From CBDDGJ01 sp965199285 (GTDB taxonomy: Bacteria > Pseudomonadota > Alphaproteobacteria > RS24), in NCBI GenBank assembly GCA_965199285.1, contig OZ240687.1, positions 682,001-746,000 on the forward strand: a DNA stretch of 64,000 bases, read 5' to 3'. Position numbers and translations under genes: made by a program. Below, one piece after another: positions 26,055 through 34,564 of this stretch; the stretch's first letter is position 1, and each line of letters starts with the position of its first letter. The notes beneath the pieces are model-generated. The model made no database searches, had not been told where the DNA came from, and was given only the letters and a program-made list of their open reading frames with translations.

Positions 26055-26716
26055 TTATTGATAAAATTCATCAATAAATCTTGCAGCTCTTCGCTGGTTG
26101 TGGCAATCGCATCGGTTTTCGCTTCTTCTAATTCTTCGGCCGATTGATAACCCCATGTCACCCCAATCGTATGCGCGCCGGCGGTGCGCGCCATTTGGAT
26201 ATCGAAATTTGTATCCCCCACCATAATCGTATCATCCGCCGTAACATCGCATTCGCTGATGGCTCGCAATAATAAATCTGGTGCTGGTTTACCCGGACCA
26301 TCATCGGCGCTTTTGGTATTCTGAAACATATTTTCTAGGTCATGCACCCGCAAAACACGCTCCACTCCACGCCGCGATTTCATTGTCACCATGCCTAATA
26401 AAATATCATCTCTTGCCGCAAGATTTTGTAAAATCTCAAACATGCCGGGATATAGAATCTCACCCCGATGATTTTTCTGACTAAGCTCTGCTTGTTTTTG
26501 CTGATATAATGCGACAAGGCGATCTAGGGTTTCTTCATCCGCTTCTGGCGCATATTCGTGCATTGCCGTTTTGATGGGAGCGCCGACATAAAGTAAAATA
26601 TCGCTGCGCGACGGGCGGGGTATATTTTGACAATCCAGAGTAAAATGAACGGCAGCAATATGTCCATATTGCGCATCTACGAGTGTTCCATCACAATCAA
26701 AAACGATGAATTTCAT
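26051..26716 (-). CDS. HAD-IA family hydrolase (phosphoglycolate phosphatase-like)
   Basis: I start at the ATG at 26716, since KFIVFDCDGTLVDAQ is the usual HAD opening; the longer frame adds residues inside rluC. DxDGT (nucleophile), GMVTMKS (motif II), KPAPDLL (motif III lysine) and VGDTNFDIQMARTAG (motif IV) are all intact. A helical cap of about 70 residues separates motifs I and II (subfamily IA). Likely a small-metabolite phosphatase; the substrate is unknown. It overlaps rluC by about 20 bp and ATP12 by 4 bp, so translation is coupled. Confidence 0.85.
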   Translation of the reverse strand: MKFIVFDCDGTLVDAQYGHIAAVHFTLDCQNIPRPSRSDILLYVGAPIKTAMHEYAPEADEETLDRLVALYQQKQAELSQKNHRGEILYPGMFEILQNLAARDDILLGMVTMKSRRGVERVLRVHDLENMFQNTKSADDGPGKPAPDLLLRAISECDVTADDTIMVGDTNFDIQMARTAGAHTIGVTWGYQSAEELEEAKTDAIATTSEELQDLLMNFINK

Positions 26717-27707
26717 CAAATATTTTCCCCGCGCGTTCTTCATCATCCGCAAATTCAAAATACTGCCATGTTTTTGCCATATGGTCTGTCAGTGGCGCTT
26801 GCCATGAGAACAATTTGCCATTCGGATGAATAAATCGAATTATCCGATTATGTAAATGTAGTTTATCACTAATTACACCGCCTGTCTGCATCATCTCACC
26901 ATGAATAGAATATTTTTTATCGCCAACAAGCGAATGTCCGATTGCTTGCATATGCACACGTATTTGGTGTGTTCGGCCAGTATGGGGTCGAAACGCAAGC
27001 CAAGCGTATTTTTGCCCGGCCTGGGCAATCAGCCTATATTCTGTATGGGCAGATTGAGCACCTTCCTCCCCCTTTTCGGCTGGCACAACGCGCTCTTTAC
27101 CCTGCCGCGCCGCGCGTTTTATAAGCGGTAAGCGAATAACCCCTTCGGCCGGGCGCGGCACACCATAGACCAACCCCCAATAGGATTTTTCAATCTTTTT
27201 TTGCGCAAACAGGCGGGTTAAATAAGACGCAGTTCGCCGATTACGGGCAAGCAATAACAGCCCCGATGTATCACGATCCAGCCGATGCACCAGACGCGGC
27301 GGCTCGTCTGCCCCAAAGCGCAATTCGGGTAAAATCGCATCAATATGAATATCGGTCTTACTGCCCCCCTGCACCGCCAAACCAGACGGCTTATTCAATA
27401 GCATAATATCATCATCATAATGTAAAATACTATTTTTCATGGCGCTAATCAAATGTGCCGGAATCGTTTTTCTCCGATTTTCTTTTAACGTATTAGACGA
27501 TTGCGCTTCCGGCGGGATACGGATTTTTTCTCCCGCTATAAGCCGGTAACTGGCTTTCGCTCTTTTGCCATCCACCCGGATTAAGCCTTTGCGCAATAAG
27601 GCTTCAAGCTGCCCATAAGAAAGCTGCGCATAATATTTACGAAACCAGCGATCCAGCCGCATATCGGTCTCATCATCTATAATTGTGATATATTTCACCC
27701 CGCTCAT
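26697..27707 (-). CDS. rluC: 23S rRNA pseudouridine synthase, RluC/RluD family
   Basis: The 336-residue protein has an N-terminal S4 RNA-binding domain (LDRWFRKYYAQLSYGQLEAL, GLIRVDGKRAKASYRL) and the catalytic RluA-type domain with HRLDRDTSGLLLLAR (catalytic Asp), RPHTGRTHQIRVHM and HLHNRIIRF. It isomerises specific uridines in 23S rRNA, by RluC analogy the 955/2504/2580 set, but RluD specificity is not excluded. It overlaps crcB upstream by 4 bp. Confidence 0.88.
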   Translation of the reverse strand: MSGVKYITIIDDETDMRLDRWFRKYYAQLSYGQLEALLRKGLIRVDGKRAKASYRLIAGEKIRIPPEAQSSNTLKENRRKTIPAHLISAMKNSILHYDDDIMLLNKPSGLAVQGGSKTDIHIDAILPELRFGADEPPRLVHRLDRDTSGLLLLARNRRTASYLTRLFAQKKIEKSYWGLVYGVPRPAEGVIRLPLIKRAARQGKERVVPAEKGEEGAQSAHTEYRLIAQAGQKYAWLAFRPHTGRTHQIRVHMQAIGHSLVGDKKYSIHGEMMQTGGVISDKLHLHNRIIRFIHPNGKLFSWQAPLTDHMAKTWQYFEFADDEERAGKIFDEIHRF

Positions 27708-28084
27708 AGCAAAGCTCGTATAATATAAAACCCAAATGCAGCAAGTGCCAGCCCCGTTAAAACCGATCCACCAGCGTATAATAAGGCAAGGCCATATTCA
27801 GCTTCTTGTAATAATCTGAGCGTATCCAAAGAATAAGTCGAAAATGTCGTAAACCCGCCAAGCAGACCGATGAGTAAAAATAATCGCCATGCTTCATAAT
27901 CTGCTTTCGTGAGAAAAAGAAAAACCGCTGCACCGACACCAATTAAAAATGATCCGATCATGTTCACGGTAAAACTCGCCCATGGAAACAGAGTTTGTGC
28001 TGGCAAATATAGATTCACAGAAAACCTTAACATTGTACCGACCATCCCGCCTAAGGCAACAAGCAGATAGGCTTTCATCAGCAC
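27704..28084 (-). CDS. crcB: Fluoride ion channel CrcB/Fluc
   Basis: The 126-residue protein has four membrane helices and the family hallmarks GGMVGTMLRF, PWASFTVNMIGSFLIG (pore Asn) and GGFTTFSTYSLDT (the fluoride-lining Phe/Thr/Ser track). It exports fluoride as a dual-topology dimer. Two in-frame ATGs (28084 and 28078) are possible. It starts just after degP and overlaps rluC. I saw no fluoride riboswitch, fitting constitutive expression in this operon. Confidence 0.92.
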   Translation of the reverse strand: MLMKAYLLVALGGMVGTMLRFSVNLYLPAQTLFPWASFTVNMIGSFLIGVGAAVFLFLTKADYEAWRLFLLIGLLGGFTTFSTYSLDTLRLLQEAEYGLALLYAGGSVLTGLALAAFGFYIIRALL

Positions 28085-28087
28085 CCT

Positions 28088-29602
28088 CTATCGGATCGTG
28101 GCGCGAATGACACGCCCATTGCGCAAAATCTCTAATTGCCAATGCGGGGTTGCTGACATTGATAAGCGCTCAACTTCCGCCACTTGCTTAATCTCAACCT
28201 CATTAATCACGCGAAGAATATCACCCAATCGAAAGCCAAATCGCGCCGCTTGGCTTCCCCTTTGTATACCTGTAACAATAACCCCATCGAGCAGGCCATC
28301 AAGGCTAAGCTCTTCAATCAGAGCGGGGTTAAGATTAGCAATTCTTAATCCCCGCAAAGGGCCAGCATTTTCATTGAATAAGGTAGTTTGATTACGCGGC
28401 GGCGTTTCCGGCGCTGAAAGCAAATCAACCAGTAAGCGCCGTGGTTTTGTTTGGCGGCGTATATCAAAAATCGCCCGCCCACCAATATCTCGGGTTCCAA
28501 TACGATAACGTAATTCGCTTTTTGAAAAAATATCTTGTCCATCAATTTTTATAACCACATCGCCCACATCAGCACCGGCAAGTTTTAGGGGGCTATTAGG
28601 ATGCAAGGATAAAATCAGCGCCCCTTGTGGGCGCGGCAAATTAAGAGCTTGTGCAAGCTCATGATCAATATCCTGAAAGCTCGCCCCAAGCCATGGGCGA
28701 ATAATTTTACCGCCCCCTTCGGCAGCGCGCACCACTTGCGCAACCATATTTGCGGGGATCGCAAAGCCAATCCCGACCGACCCGCCAGAGCGTGAAAAAA
28801 TCGCCGTATTTATACCAAGCAACTGCCCATCCAAAGTCACCAGAGCGCCGCCACTATTACCGGGATTAATCGCCGCATCGGTTTGAATAAATGATTGATA
28901 ATCAGAAATACCAAGCTGAGTGCGCGCCAGAGCCGAAATGATACCGCTTGTCACCGTTTGCCCCACCCCGAACGGATTACCAACCGCCAACACCAAATCA
29001 CCAACCTCAATAATATCAGAATTTGTAAATTCAAGCGCCTGCAAATCTTGCGGTGGATCAATCAGAGATAACACAGCCAAATCCGTTCGCTCATCCGCCA
29101 ATATTAATTCCGCCTTATACTCACGCCGATCATAAAGAACCACGCGCAATTCCTTTGCCCCTTCAATCACATGGTAATTGGTAACAACCAAGCCAGGAAC
29201 CTTAACAATAACGCCCGAACCAAGTGATTGCTGCTCGCGTAAATTTTCTTGCCCACCAAAATTATCACCAAAAAATTGCCGAAACAGCGGATCATCAAAA
29301 AGGGGCGATAATCGACCCCGCGATCGCACATATTTCTTTGCATAAACATTCACAACAGATGGAACAACATTTTTCACAATAGGCGCAAAGCTATTTTGAA
29401 TTTGCAGTTGGCTTTGTGGTACGCGTTTTTCAATTTGTGTAGCGCTAAAACGTTGATCAGAGCGAGCAGGCAGTTGCCTATCTTGCGCGGCAGCAAAATT
29501 TCCTAAAAAGAAAAAGCTCGAAAGCAAGAAAAATAAAAGAAAAGGGTACACCAACAAAGTTGAGTACCCTTTTGCTTTATAATGAAATAATGGCTGAAAC
29601 AT
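28088..29602 (-). CDS. degP: Do/DegP-family periplasmic serine protease with two PDZ domains
   Basis: I place the start at the ATG at 29602, one base after the rplQ stop (TAA-A-ATG), giving 504 residues with a good signal peptide (basic FHYKAKGY start, hydrophobic core, cleavage near FAAAQ). The trypsin-like domain has the triad in TNYHVIEGA (His), DERTDLAVL (Asp) and NPGNSGGALV (Ser), followed by two PDZ domains ending at the C-terminus. The LA loop is short, closer to DegQ. It degrades or refolds damaged envelope proteins. The first codons also contain a complete terminator hairpin (see that entry), so expression may depend on readthrough from the ribosomal operon. Confidence 0.85.
   Translation of the reverse strand: MFQPLFHYKAKGYSTLLVYPFLLFFLLSSFFFLGNFAAAQDRQLPARSDQRFSATQIEKRVPQSQLQIQNSFAPIVKNVVPSVVNVYAKKYVRSRGRLSPLFDDPLFRQFFGDNFGGQENLREQQSLGSGVIVKVPGLVVTNYHVIEGAKELRVVLYDRREYKAELILADERTDLAVLSLIDPPQDLQALEFTNSDIIEVGDLVLAVGNPFGVGQTVTSGIISALARTQLGISDYQSFIQTDAAINPGNSGGALVTLDGQLLGINTAIFSRSGGSVGIGFAIPANMVAQVVRAAEGGGKIIRPWLGASFQDIDHELAQALNLPRPQGALILSLHPNSPLKLAGADVGDVVIKIDGQDIFSKSELRYRIGTRDIGGRAIFDIRRQTKPRRLLVDLLSAPETPPRNQTTLFNENAGPLRGLRIANLNPALIEELSLDGLLDGVIVTGIQRGSQAARFGFRLGDILRVINEVEIKQVAEVERLSMSATPHWQLEILRNGRVIRATIR
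29525..29573 (-). terminator. Terminator hairpin inside the degP signal-peptide codons
   Basis: Reading on the minus strand, AAAAGGGTAC (29573-29564) pairs perfectly with GTACCCTTTT (29549-29540) around a 14-nt loop and is followed by CTTTTATTTTTCTTG. It has all the hallmarks of intrinsic termination and lies about 30 nt behind the rplQ stop codon, where the alpha ribosomal operon should end, yet it is within the open frame of degP (codons about 10-26). Confidence 0.8.
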
Positions 29603-29603
29603 T

Positions 29604-30029
29604 TTATGCGGTTGCGGTAACATCCTCATCATCCACCATTGCCGGGCCACTATCCTGTCCGCGTGCCTCTTCATCGCGATCAACAAATTCAATCACCGCC
29701 ATAGGCGCATCATCGCCTTTACGAAAGCCAGCTTTCATAATCCGCGTATAGCCACCCTGGCGATCAGCATAACGCGGGCCTAAAATATCGAATAATTTTT
29801 TCCCCATAGCCTCATCCAGTAATTTCGTCATGGCTTGTCGACGCGCATGCAAATCGCCCCGCTTGGCAAGCGTTATCAGTTTTTCAACATAGGGGCGTAA
29901 TTCTTTCGCTTTGGGTAATGTCGTGATGATTTGCTCGTGCTTTATCAATGCGTCTGCCATATTACGCAATAAAGCCTTGCGGTGTGATGCGGTACGATTG
30001 AGTTTACGACCTGCTTTTGCGTGACGCAT
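29604..30029 (-). CDS. rplQ: 50S ribosomal protein L17
   Basis: The 141-residue protein starts with RHAKAGRKLNRTASHRKALL, the conserved L17 N-terminus, and continues with the LITLAKRGDLHARR segment; residues after about 118 form an acidic tail not needed for the fold. L17 sits near the exit tunnel of the large subunit. It is the last gene of the alpha operon behind rpoA. Confidence 0.96.
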   Translation of the reverse strand: MRHAKAGRKLNRTASHRKALLRNMADALIKHEQIITTLPKAKELRPYVEKLITLAKRGDLHARRQAMTKLLDEAMGKKLFDILGPRYADRQGGYTRIMKAGFRKGDDAPMAVIEFVDRDEEARGQDSGPAMVDDEDVTATA

Positions 30030-30051
30030 AATCTCTCTCCTTCATTTAAGA

Positions 30052-31071
30052 TTAATAATTATCTTCCAAACTACGTGCCATTTCTTCAATATTTTCTGGT
30101 GGCCAGTTCGGAACATCCATCCCCAAATGCAAACCCATTTCGCCAAGCACTTCTTTAATTTCATTTAATGATTTGCGGCCAAAATTCGGGGTGCGCAGCA
30201 TTTCATTTTCACTTTTCAAAATTAAATCGCCAATATAGACAATATTATCATTTTTCAGGCAATTTGCTGACCGCACAGACAGTTCCAGCTCGTCAACTTT
30301 TTTGAGCAAGGCAGCAGAAAACCCGCTTTCTTCCAAAGATGGAGCCTCTTCAATAATTTCTTCCGGTTCATCAAAATTGATAAATGTGAGAAGCTGGTCT
30401 TGCAAAATCCGCGCCGCATAAGCGAGTGCATCTTCGGGCGTTACCGTGCCATTGGTTTCAATATCCATTGTCAGCTTATCATAATCCAAAACCTGCCCTT
30501 CGCGGGTGTTTTCAGTATGATAAGAGACGCGCCGCACCGGGCTATAAAGCGAGTCAACTGGAATAAGTCCAATCGGTGCATCATCGGGACGATTTTGTTC
30601 AGATGGCACATAGCCCTTGCCGGTACTGATGGTAAACTCAAAGCGTACCTCAGCATCATTATCAAGCGTGCATAATACAAGGTCAGGATTATGAATGGTA
30701 ATATCAGAGGTTTCCTCAATATCACCAGCCGTCACCACCCCGGGCCCTTTTTTGCTTAAAATCACCCGACGACTGCCCTCAACCTCCATCGAAATTGCCA
30801 TTTTTTTAATATTTAAAATAATATCTGTAACATCTTCCCGTACCCCGGCTATGGATGAAAACTCATGCAACACACCATCAATTTGGATGGCGGTCACAGC
30901 CGCACCTTGAATGGATGAAAGCAAAACACGACGTAAGGCATTGCCCAATGTCAGACCAAAGCCGCGTTCCAAAGGCTCCGCTATGATTTGCATATGGCGT
31001 TGCTCATCATCGCCAGAAATAATTTGTAATTTGCTTGGTTTAATAAGGTCTTGCCAATTCTTTTGAAACAT
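30052..31071 (-). CDS. rpoA: RNA polymerase alpha subunit
   Basis: The 339-residue protein has the N-terminal dimerisation domain (EPLERGFGLTLGNALRRVLL, the RNAP-assembly motif) and the C-terminal DNA- and activator-binding domain (LELSVRSANCLKNDNIVYIG, TPNFGRKSLNEIKEVL), joined by a flexible linker around 235-255. It scaffolds the polymerase and contacts promoter UP elements. It lies between rpsK and rplQ as in most proteobacteria. Confidence 0.97.
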   Translation of the reverse strand: MFQKNWQDLIKPSKLQIISGDDEQRHMQIIAEPLERGFGLTLGNALRRVLLSSIQGAAVTAIQIDGVLHEFSSIAGVREDVTDIILNIKKMAISMEVEGSRRVILSKKGPGVVTAGDIEETSDITIHNPDLVLCTLDNDAEVRFEFTISTGKGYVPSEQNRPDDAPIGLIPVDSLYSPVRRVSYHTENTREGQVLDYDKLTMDIETNGTVTPEDALAYAARILQDQLLTFINFDEPEEIIEEAPSLEESGFSAALLKKVDELELSVRSANCLKNDNIVYIGDLILKSENEMLRTPNFGRKSLNEIKEVLGEMGLHLGMDVPNWPPENIEEMARSLEDNY

Positions 31072-31112
31072 TATGCGTCCTCTCTCATTTTTCTATATTG
31101 CCAGTTTACGGA

Positions 31113-31502
31113 TTATCCACGACGGCGTTTGCGCGGCCGACAGCCATTATGCGGAATCGGTGTCACATCGCGAATGGCCGTTACCACCAAGCCAACAGCT
31201 TGCAATGCCCGTAACGCACTCTCGCGGCCAGAGCCTGGCCCTTGAATTTGTACATCCAGATTTTTCATCCCATGCTCCATCGCTTTGCGCCCGGCATCTT
31301 CGGCGGCGATTTGCGCCGCGTAAGGGGTGGATTTGCGTGAGCCCTTAAACCCCATCGCGCCAGCCGATGACCACGCAATCGCATTGCCTTGAACATCTGA
31401 AATTGTGACCATTGTATTATTAAAGGTCGAATTAATATGCGCCACGCCAGACACAATATTCTTTTTCTCGCGGCGGCGTACCCGTGCTTTATCTGTTGCC
31501 AT
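31113..31502 (-). CDS. rpsK: 30S ribosomal protein S11
   Basis: The 129-residue protein contains VAHINSTFNNTMVTISDVQG, GFKGSRKSTPYAAQ and the C-terminal PIPHNGCRPRKRRRG, all diagnostic. S11 lines the mRNA exit on the platform of the small subunit. A 5-bp gap separates it from rpsM. Confidence 0.97.
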   Translation of the reverse strand: MATDKARVRRREKKNIVSGVAHINSTFNNTMVTISDVQGNAIAWSSAGAMGFKGSRKSTPYAAQIAAEDAGRKAMEHGMKNLDVQIQGPGSGRESALRALQAVGLVVTAIRDVTPIPHNGCRPRKRRRG

Positions 31503-31507
31503 AATAA

Positions 31508-31876
31508 TTACCCTTTCTTACCTGCGATAGGCCGTGCCGGACCACGCCGCGTACGCGCATTGGTATGCGTCCGCTGCCCCCGCACCGGAAGATTGCGACG
31601 ATGTCGCAATCCACGATAAACCCCCATATCCAAAAGGCGTTTCATATTGACCGACGTATCACGCCGCAAATCACCTTCAACCATATGATCGGCATCAATG
31701 GTTTCGCGAATCCGAATAACATCCGCCTCGCTTAATTCATTCACCCGCGCTTCGAGCGGAATATTAAGCTTTTCGCAAATATCATGCGCGGTTTTATTTC
31801 CAATTCCATGAATATAGGTCAGCGCGATAACCACGCGCTTTCCTGTCGGAATATTTACACCAGCAATACGAGCCAC
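31508..31876 (-). CDS. rpsM: 30S ribosomal protein S13
   Basis: The 122-residue protein begins MARIAGVNIPTGKRVVIALT and ends with the basic RTHTNARTRRGPARPIAGKK tail that reaches the P-site tRNA. It bridges the subunits at the head. Normally rpmJ (L36) lies between secY and rpsM in many bacteria; here adk occupies that place. Confidence 0.97.
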   Translation of the reverse strand: MARIAGVNIPTGKRVVIALTYIHGIGNKTAHDICEKLNIPLEARVNELSEADVIRIRETIDADHMVEGDLRRDTSVNMKRLLDMGVYRGLRHRRNLPVRGQRTHTNARTRRGPARPIAGKKG

Positions 31877-31903
31877 ACTCTTCTCCTTTATCCTTTTAAC
31901 CGA

Positions 31904-32479
31904 TTAATTACCATCCAGCACCGCAATAATCTGTGCCGTCACATTTTCAATATCCGCCATCCCATCAACCGGCCGCAACAGGCCTTTGCCTTGATAATAA
32001 GCCGAAACCGGCGCGGTTTGCTGTTCATATACTTGCATCCGCTTGGTGACCGCGTCTTCTGTATCATCTTCACGCGGACCATCAACACTTTCGGCGGCGC
32101 GTTTCAAAATCCGCTCAATAAGCACCGACATATCGACTTGCAGCTCAATCACCCCATCAAGGTGAAGATTTTTTTCAGCCATCACCCTGTCCAGAGCCTC
32201 GGCTTGCGCGACGGTACGCGGAAAGCCATCCAGAATAAAGCCATTGCCGCAATCAGCTTGCGCGATGCGCTCAGCAATAATGCCAACCACCACATCATCT
32301 GGCACCAAATCACCGCGCGCCATAATATCTTTTGCCATTAAACCAATCTCGGTTTCAGCCGCCACCGCTGCCCGCAACATGTCGCCAGTTGAAAGCTGTT
32401 TGATATTATATTTCTGTTCCACACGCTCCGCCTGCGTGCCTTTACCGGCACCGGGAGGGCCTAAAAAGACAAGTTTCAT
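31904..32479 (-). CDS. adk: Adenylate kinase (short-lid form)
   Basis: The 191-residue enzyme interconverts ATP + AMP and 2 ADP. P-loop LGPPGAGKGTQAER (5-18), the AMP-site STGDMLRAAVA and GFPRTVAQAE are intact. The LID is the short version without zinc cysteines (GPREDDTEDAVTKRM), common in alphaproteobacteria. It overlaps the end of secY by 4 bp, linking its synthesis to the spc operon. Confidence 0.96.
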   Translation of the reverse strand: MKLVFLGPPGAGKGTQAERVEQKYNIKQLSTGDMLRAAVAAETEIGLMAKDIMARGDLVPDDVVVGIIAERIAQADCGNGFILDGFPRTVAQAEALDRVMAEKNLHLDGVIELQVDMSVLIERILKRAAESVDGPREDDTEDAVTKRMQVYEQQTAPVSAYYQGKGLLRPVDGMADIENVTAQIIAVLDGN

Positions 32480-33807
32480 GTCTTCCCCCCCCGTAAATTT
32501 GATTTCTTAATCAGGCTTTCATATTGATGCGCAAATAAATGGCTTTGCACTTGCCCGACCGTATCCATCGTGACATTGACCACAATTAGCAACGACGTGC
32601 CGCCGAAATAAAATGGCACATTATATTCACTGATCAACCATTCAGGTAAAAGACAAACAAGGGTGAGATAACCCGCGCCGACAAATGTAAGCCGCGTTAA
32701 GACGAAATCAATATATTCCGCCGTGCGCACGCCCGGCCGATAACCGGGGACAAAACCACCCGATTTTTTAAGATTATCAGCCGTATCTTCCGGATTAAAC
32801 ACAATCGACGTATAGAAAAAGCAAAAGAAAATAATCAGCGCCGCATAAAGTAACATATAACCGGGTTGCCCGCGTCCCAACATTGCCGCAATCGCGCCCA
32901 ATGCGCCATCTGCCGAACCGCTAGAGAAATTCGCCATTGTCGCCGGCATCAACAAAAGGGAAGAGGCAAAAATCGGCGGAATAACGCCGGCCGTATTGAG
33001 TTTCAAAGGCAAATGCGAATTATCGCCGCCAAAAGTTTTATTGCCGCGTTGGCGTTTTGGATATTGCACCGGCAGCCGCCGCTGCGCCCGCTCGACATAA
33101 ACGATAAAGGCAATCACAACCGCAACCATGATTAACAGCATTAAAATAATAAAGGTCGAAAGCGCCCCTTGCCGTCCCAATTCTAATGTGCCCGCCAGCG
33201 CGCTTGGTAGCTCGGCGACAATGCCGGCAAAAATAATCAGTGAGATACCATTACCGACCCCGCGGGCGGTGATTTGCTCACCCAGCCACATCAAAAACAC
33301 CGTCCCCCCAACCAGAGAGACAACCGCCGATACCCGAAAGAAAAGGCCTGGATCGCTGACCACGCCTTCGGCGGCTTCCAACCCAATCGCAATCCCATAA
33401 CCTTGAAACGCTGCCAACAGCACTGTGCCATAACGGGTATATTGATTGATTTGCTTGCGCCCCTGCTCGCCTTCTTTTTTCAAAGCCTCAAGGCGCGGGA
33501 TAATCGGTGTCATCAGCTGGATAATAATCGATGCAGTAATATAAGGCATAATATTAAGCGCCAAAATCGCCATCCGTCCAACCGCGCCGCCGGCAAACAT
33601 GTTGAACACGCCAATAATGCCTGCTTGCTGTTGCGCGAAAATAGATTGCAACGCTTGCACATCAATACCCGGTAAGGGGATATAGGTTCCCAAACGATAA
33701 ATCAGCAAAGCCCCCAGCGTGAACCAGATACGCTTTTTCAAATCCTCCGCCGTGCGAAAGGCGGAAAAACTTAAATTTGCAGCTAATTGTTCTGCGGCTG
33801 ATGCCAT
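32476..33807 (-). CDS. secY: Preprotein translocase subunit SecY
   Basis: The 443-residue protein has ten predicted membrane helices and the SecY signatures RLGTYIPLPGIDVQAL, the NMFAGGAVGRMAILAL segment and PVQYPKRQRGNKTFGG (cytoplasmic loop contacting SecA/ribosome). It forms the protein-conducting channel with SecE, whose gene lies at 62.7 kb in this window. Located between rplO and adk as usual. Confidence 0.97.
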   Translation of the reverse strand: MASAAEQLAANLSFSAFRTAEDLKKRIWFTLGALLIYRLGTYIPLPGIDVQALQSIFAQQQAGIIGVFNMFAGGAVGRMAILALNIMPYITASIIIQLMTPIIPRLEALKKEGEQGRKQINQYTRYGTVLLAAFQGYGIAIGLEAAEGVVSDPGLFFRVSAVVSLVGGTVFLMWLGEQITARGVGNGISLIIFAGIVAELPSALAGTLELGRQGALSTFIILMLLIMVAVVIAFIVYVERAQRRLPVQYPKRQRGNKTFGGDNSHLPLKLNTAGVIPPIFASSLLLMPATMANFSSGSADGALGAIAAMLGRGQPGYMLLYAALIIFFCFFYTSIVFNPEDTADNLKKSGGFVPGYRPGVRTAEYIDFVLTRLTFVGAGYLTLVCLLPEWLISEYNVPFYFGGTSLLIVVNVTMDTVGQVQSHLFAHQYESLIKKSNLRGGKT

Positions 33808-33812
33808 TTACC

Positions 33813-34355
33813 TTATTCCTCGCCCGTCTCTTTGTCTGTTTCTTGTGCTGGTGTATCTTCTGGCGCAGTGTCTGGTGTATCGCTGGCGGCAGCGTTTATG
33901 CCCGCGTTTATAATTGTGATTTTGCCACCCAGCTTTTCAATCGCCGCTTTTGCACTGGCACTAACACCGGCAATTTCAAAATCCAGCTTTTCTTTAAGCT
34001 CGCCCTTGCCCAATACGCGTATACCATCATGAGCGCGGCGAATAACCCCTGCCTCTATCAGCGTTTGCACATTTACAAGCCCTGATAATTTGCCTGCCGC
34101 GACCGCCTCTTGCAGACGGCTAAGATTAACCTCATTATAACGCTTTGGGCGCGGCACGTTAAAGCCGCGTTTGGGCATCCGCATATGCAATGGCATTTGC
34201 CCGCCTTCAAAGCCCTTAATCGCCACACCTGAACGCGAGGTTTGACCCTTCATACCGCGACCCGCCGTCTTGCCTTTACCAGAGCCAGCGCCCCGACCAA
34301 CGCGGATACGCGTCTTGCGCGCCCCGACATTATCTTTGAGCTGATTTAATTTCAT
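33813..34355 (-). CDS. rplO: 50S ribosomal protein L15 with acidic tail
   Basis: Residues 1-150 are a normal L15: basic glycine-rich start (RVGRGAGSGKGKTAGRGMKG) and the RPKRYNEVNLSRLQ and GGKITIINAG segments. Residues from about 155 to 180 form an extra Asp/Glu/Thr-rich tail (DTAPEDTPAQETDKETGEE). E. coli L15 stops near 144. L15 is a late assembly protein of the large subunit. The next entry in the same operon with a similar but longer tail is L3. Confidence 0.95.
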   Translation of the reverse strand: MKLNQLKDNVGARKTRIRVGRGAGSGKGKTAGRGMKGQTSRSGVAIKGFEGGQMPLHMRMPKRGFNVPRPKRYNEVNLSRLQEAVAAGKLSGLVNVQTLIEAGVIRRAHDGIRVLGKGELKEKLDFEIAGVSASAKAAIEKLGGKITIINAGINAAASDTPDTAPEDTPAQETDKETGEE

Positions 34356-34366
34356 ACCGCCTGCTC

Positions 34367-34555
34367 CTATTCCTCTACGACCCGCACTAAATGCGCTACT
34401 TTTGCGACCATCCCGCGAATGCTTGGCGTATCTTCCAACACCCGCTGACGGCCAATTTTATTTAACCCCAAACCAATAAGCGTTTTGCGCTGTGTGGGCA
34501 AACGCCCAATCGGGCTGGCTGTTTGTTCAACCGTAATTGTTTTTTTCTTCGCCAT
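34367..34555 (-). CDS. rpmD: 50S ribosomal protein L30
   Basis: The 62-residue protein has QTASPIGRLPTQRKTLIGLG and the LNKIGRQRVLEDTPSIRGMV pattern of bacterial L30. The size is typical. It lies between rpsE and rplO with short gaps. Confidence 0.95.
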   Translation of the reverse strand: MAKKKTITVEQTASPIGRLPTQRKTLIGLGLNKIGRQRVLEDTPSIRGMVAKVAHLVRVVEE

Positions 34556-34564
34556 ATCTTACCC

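Noticed and set aside
28085..28100. Fluoride riboswitch for crcB
   Set aside because: The gap between degP and crcB is only a few bases and holds no pseudoknot-sized structure.
31784..32341. A 185-codon plus-strand frame opposite adk and rpsM
   Set aside because: Both minus-strand genes are certain; the antisense product is low quality (many His/Asn) with no start signal.
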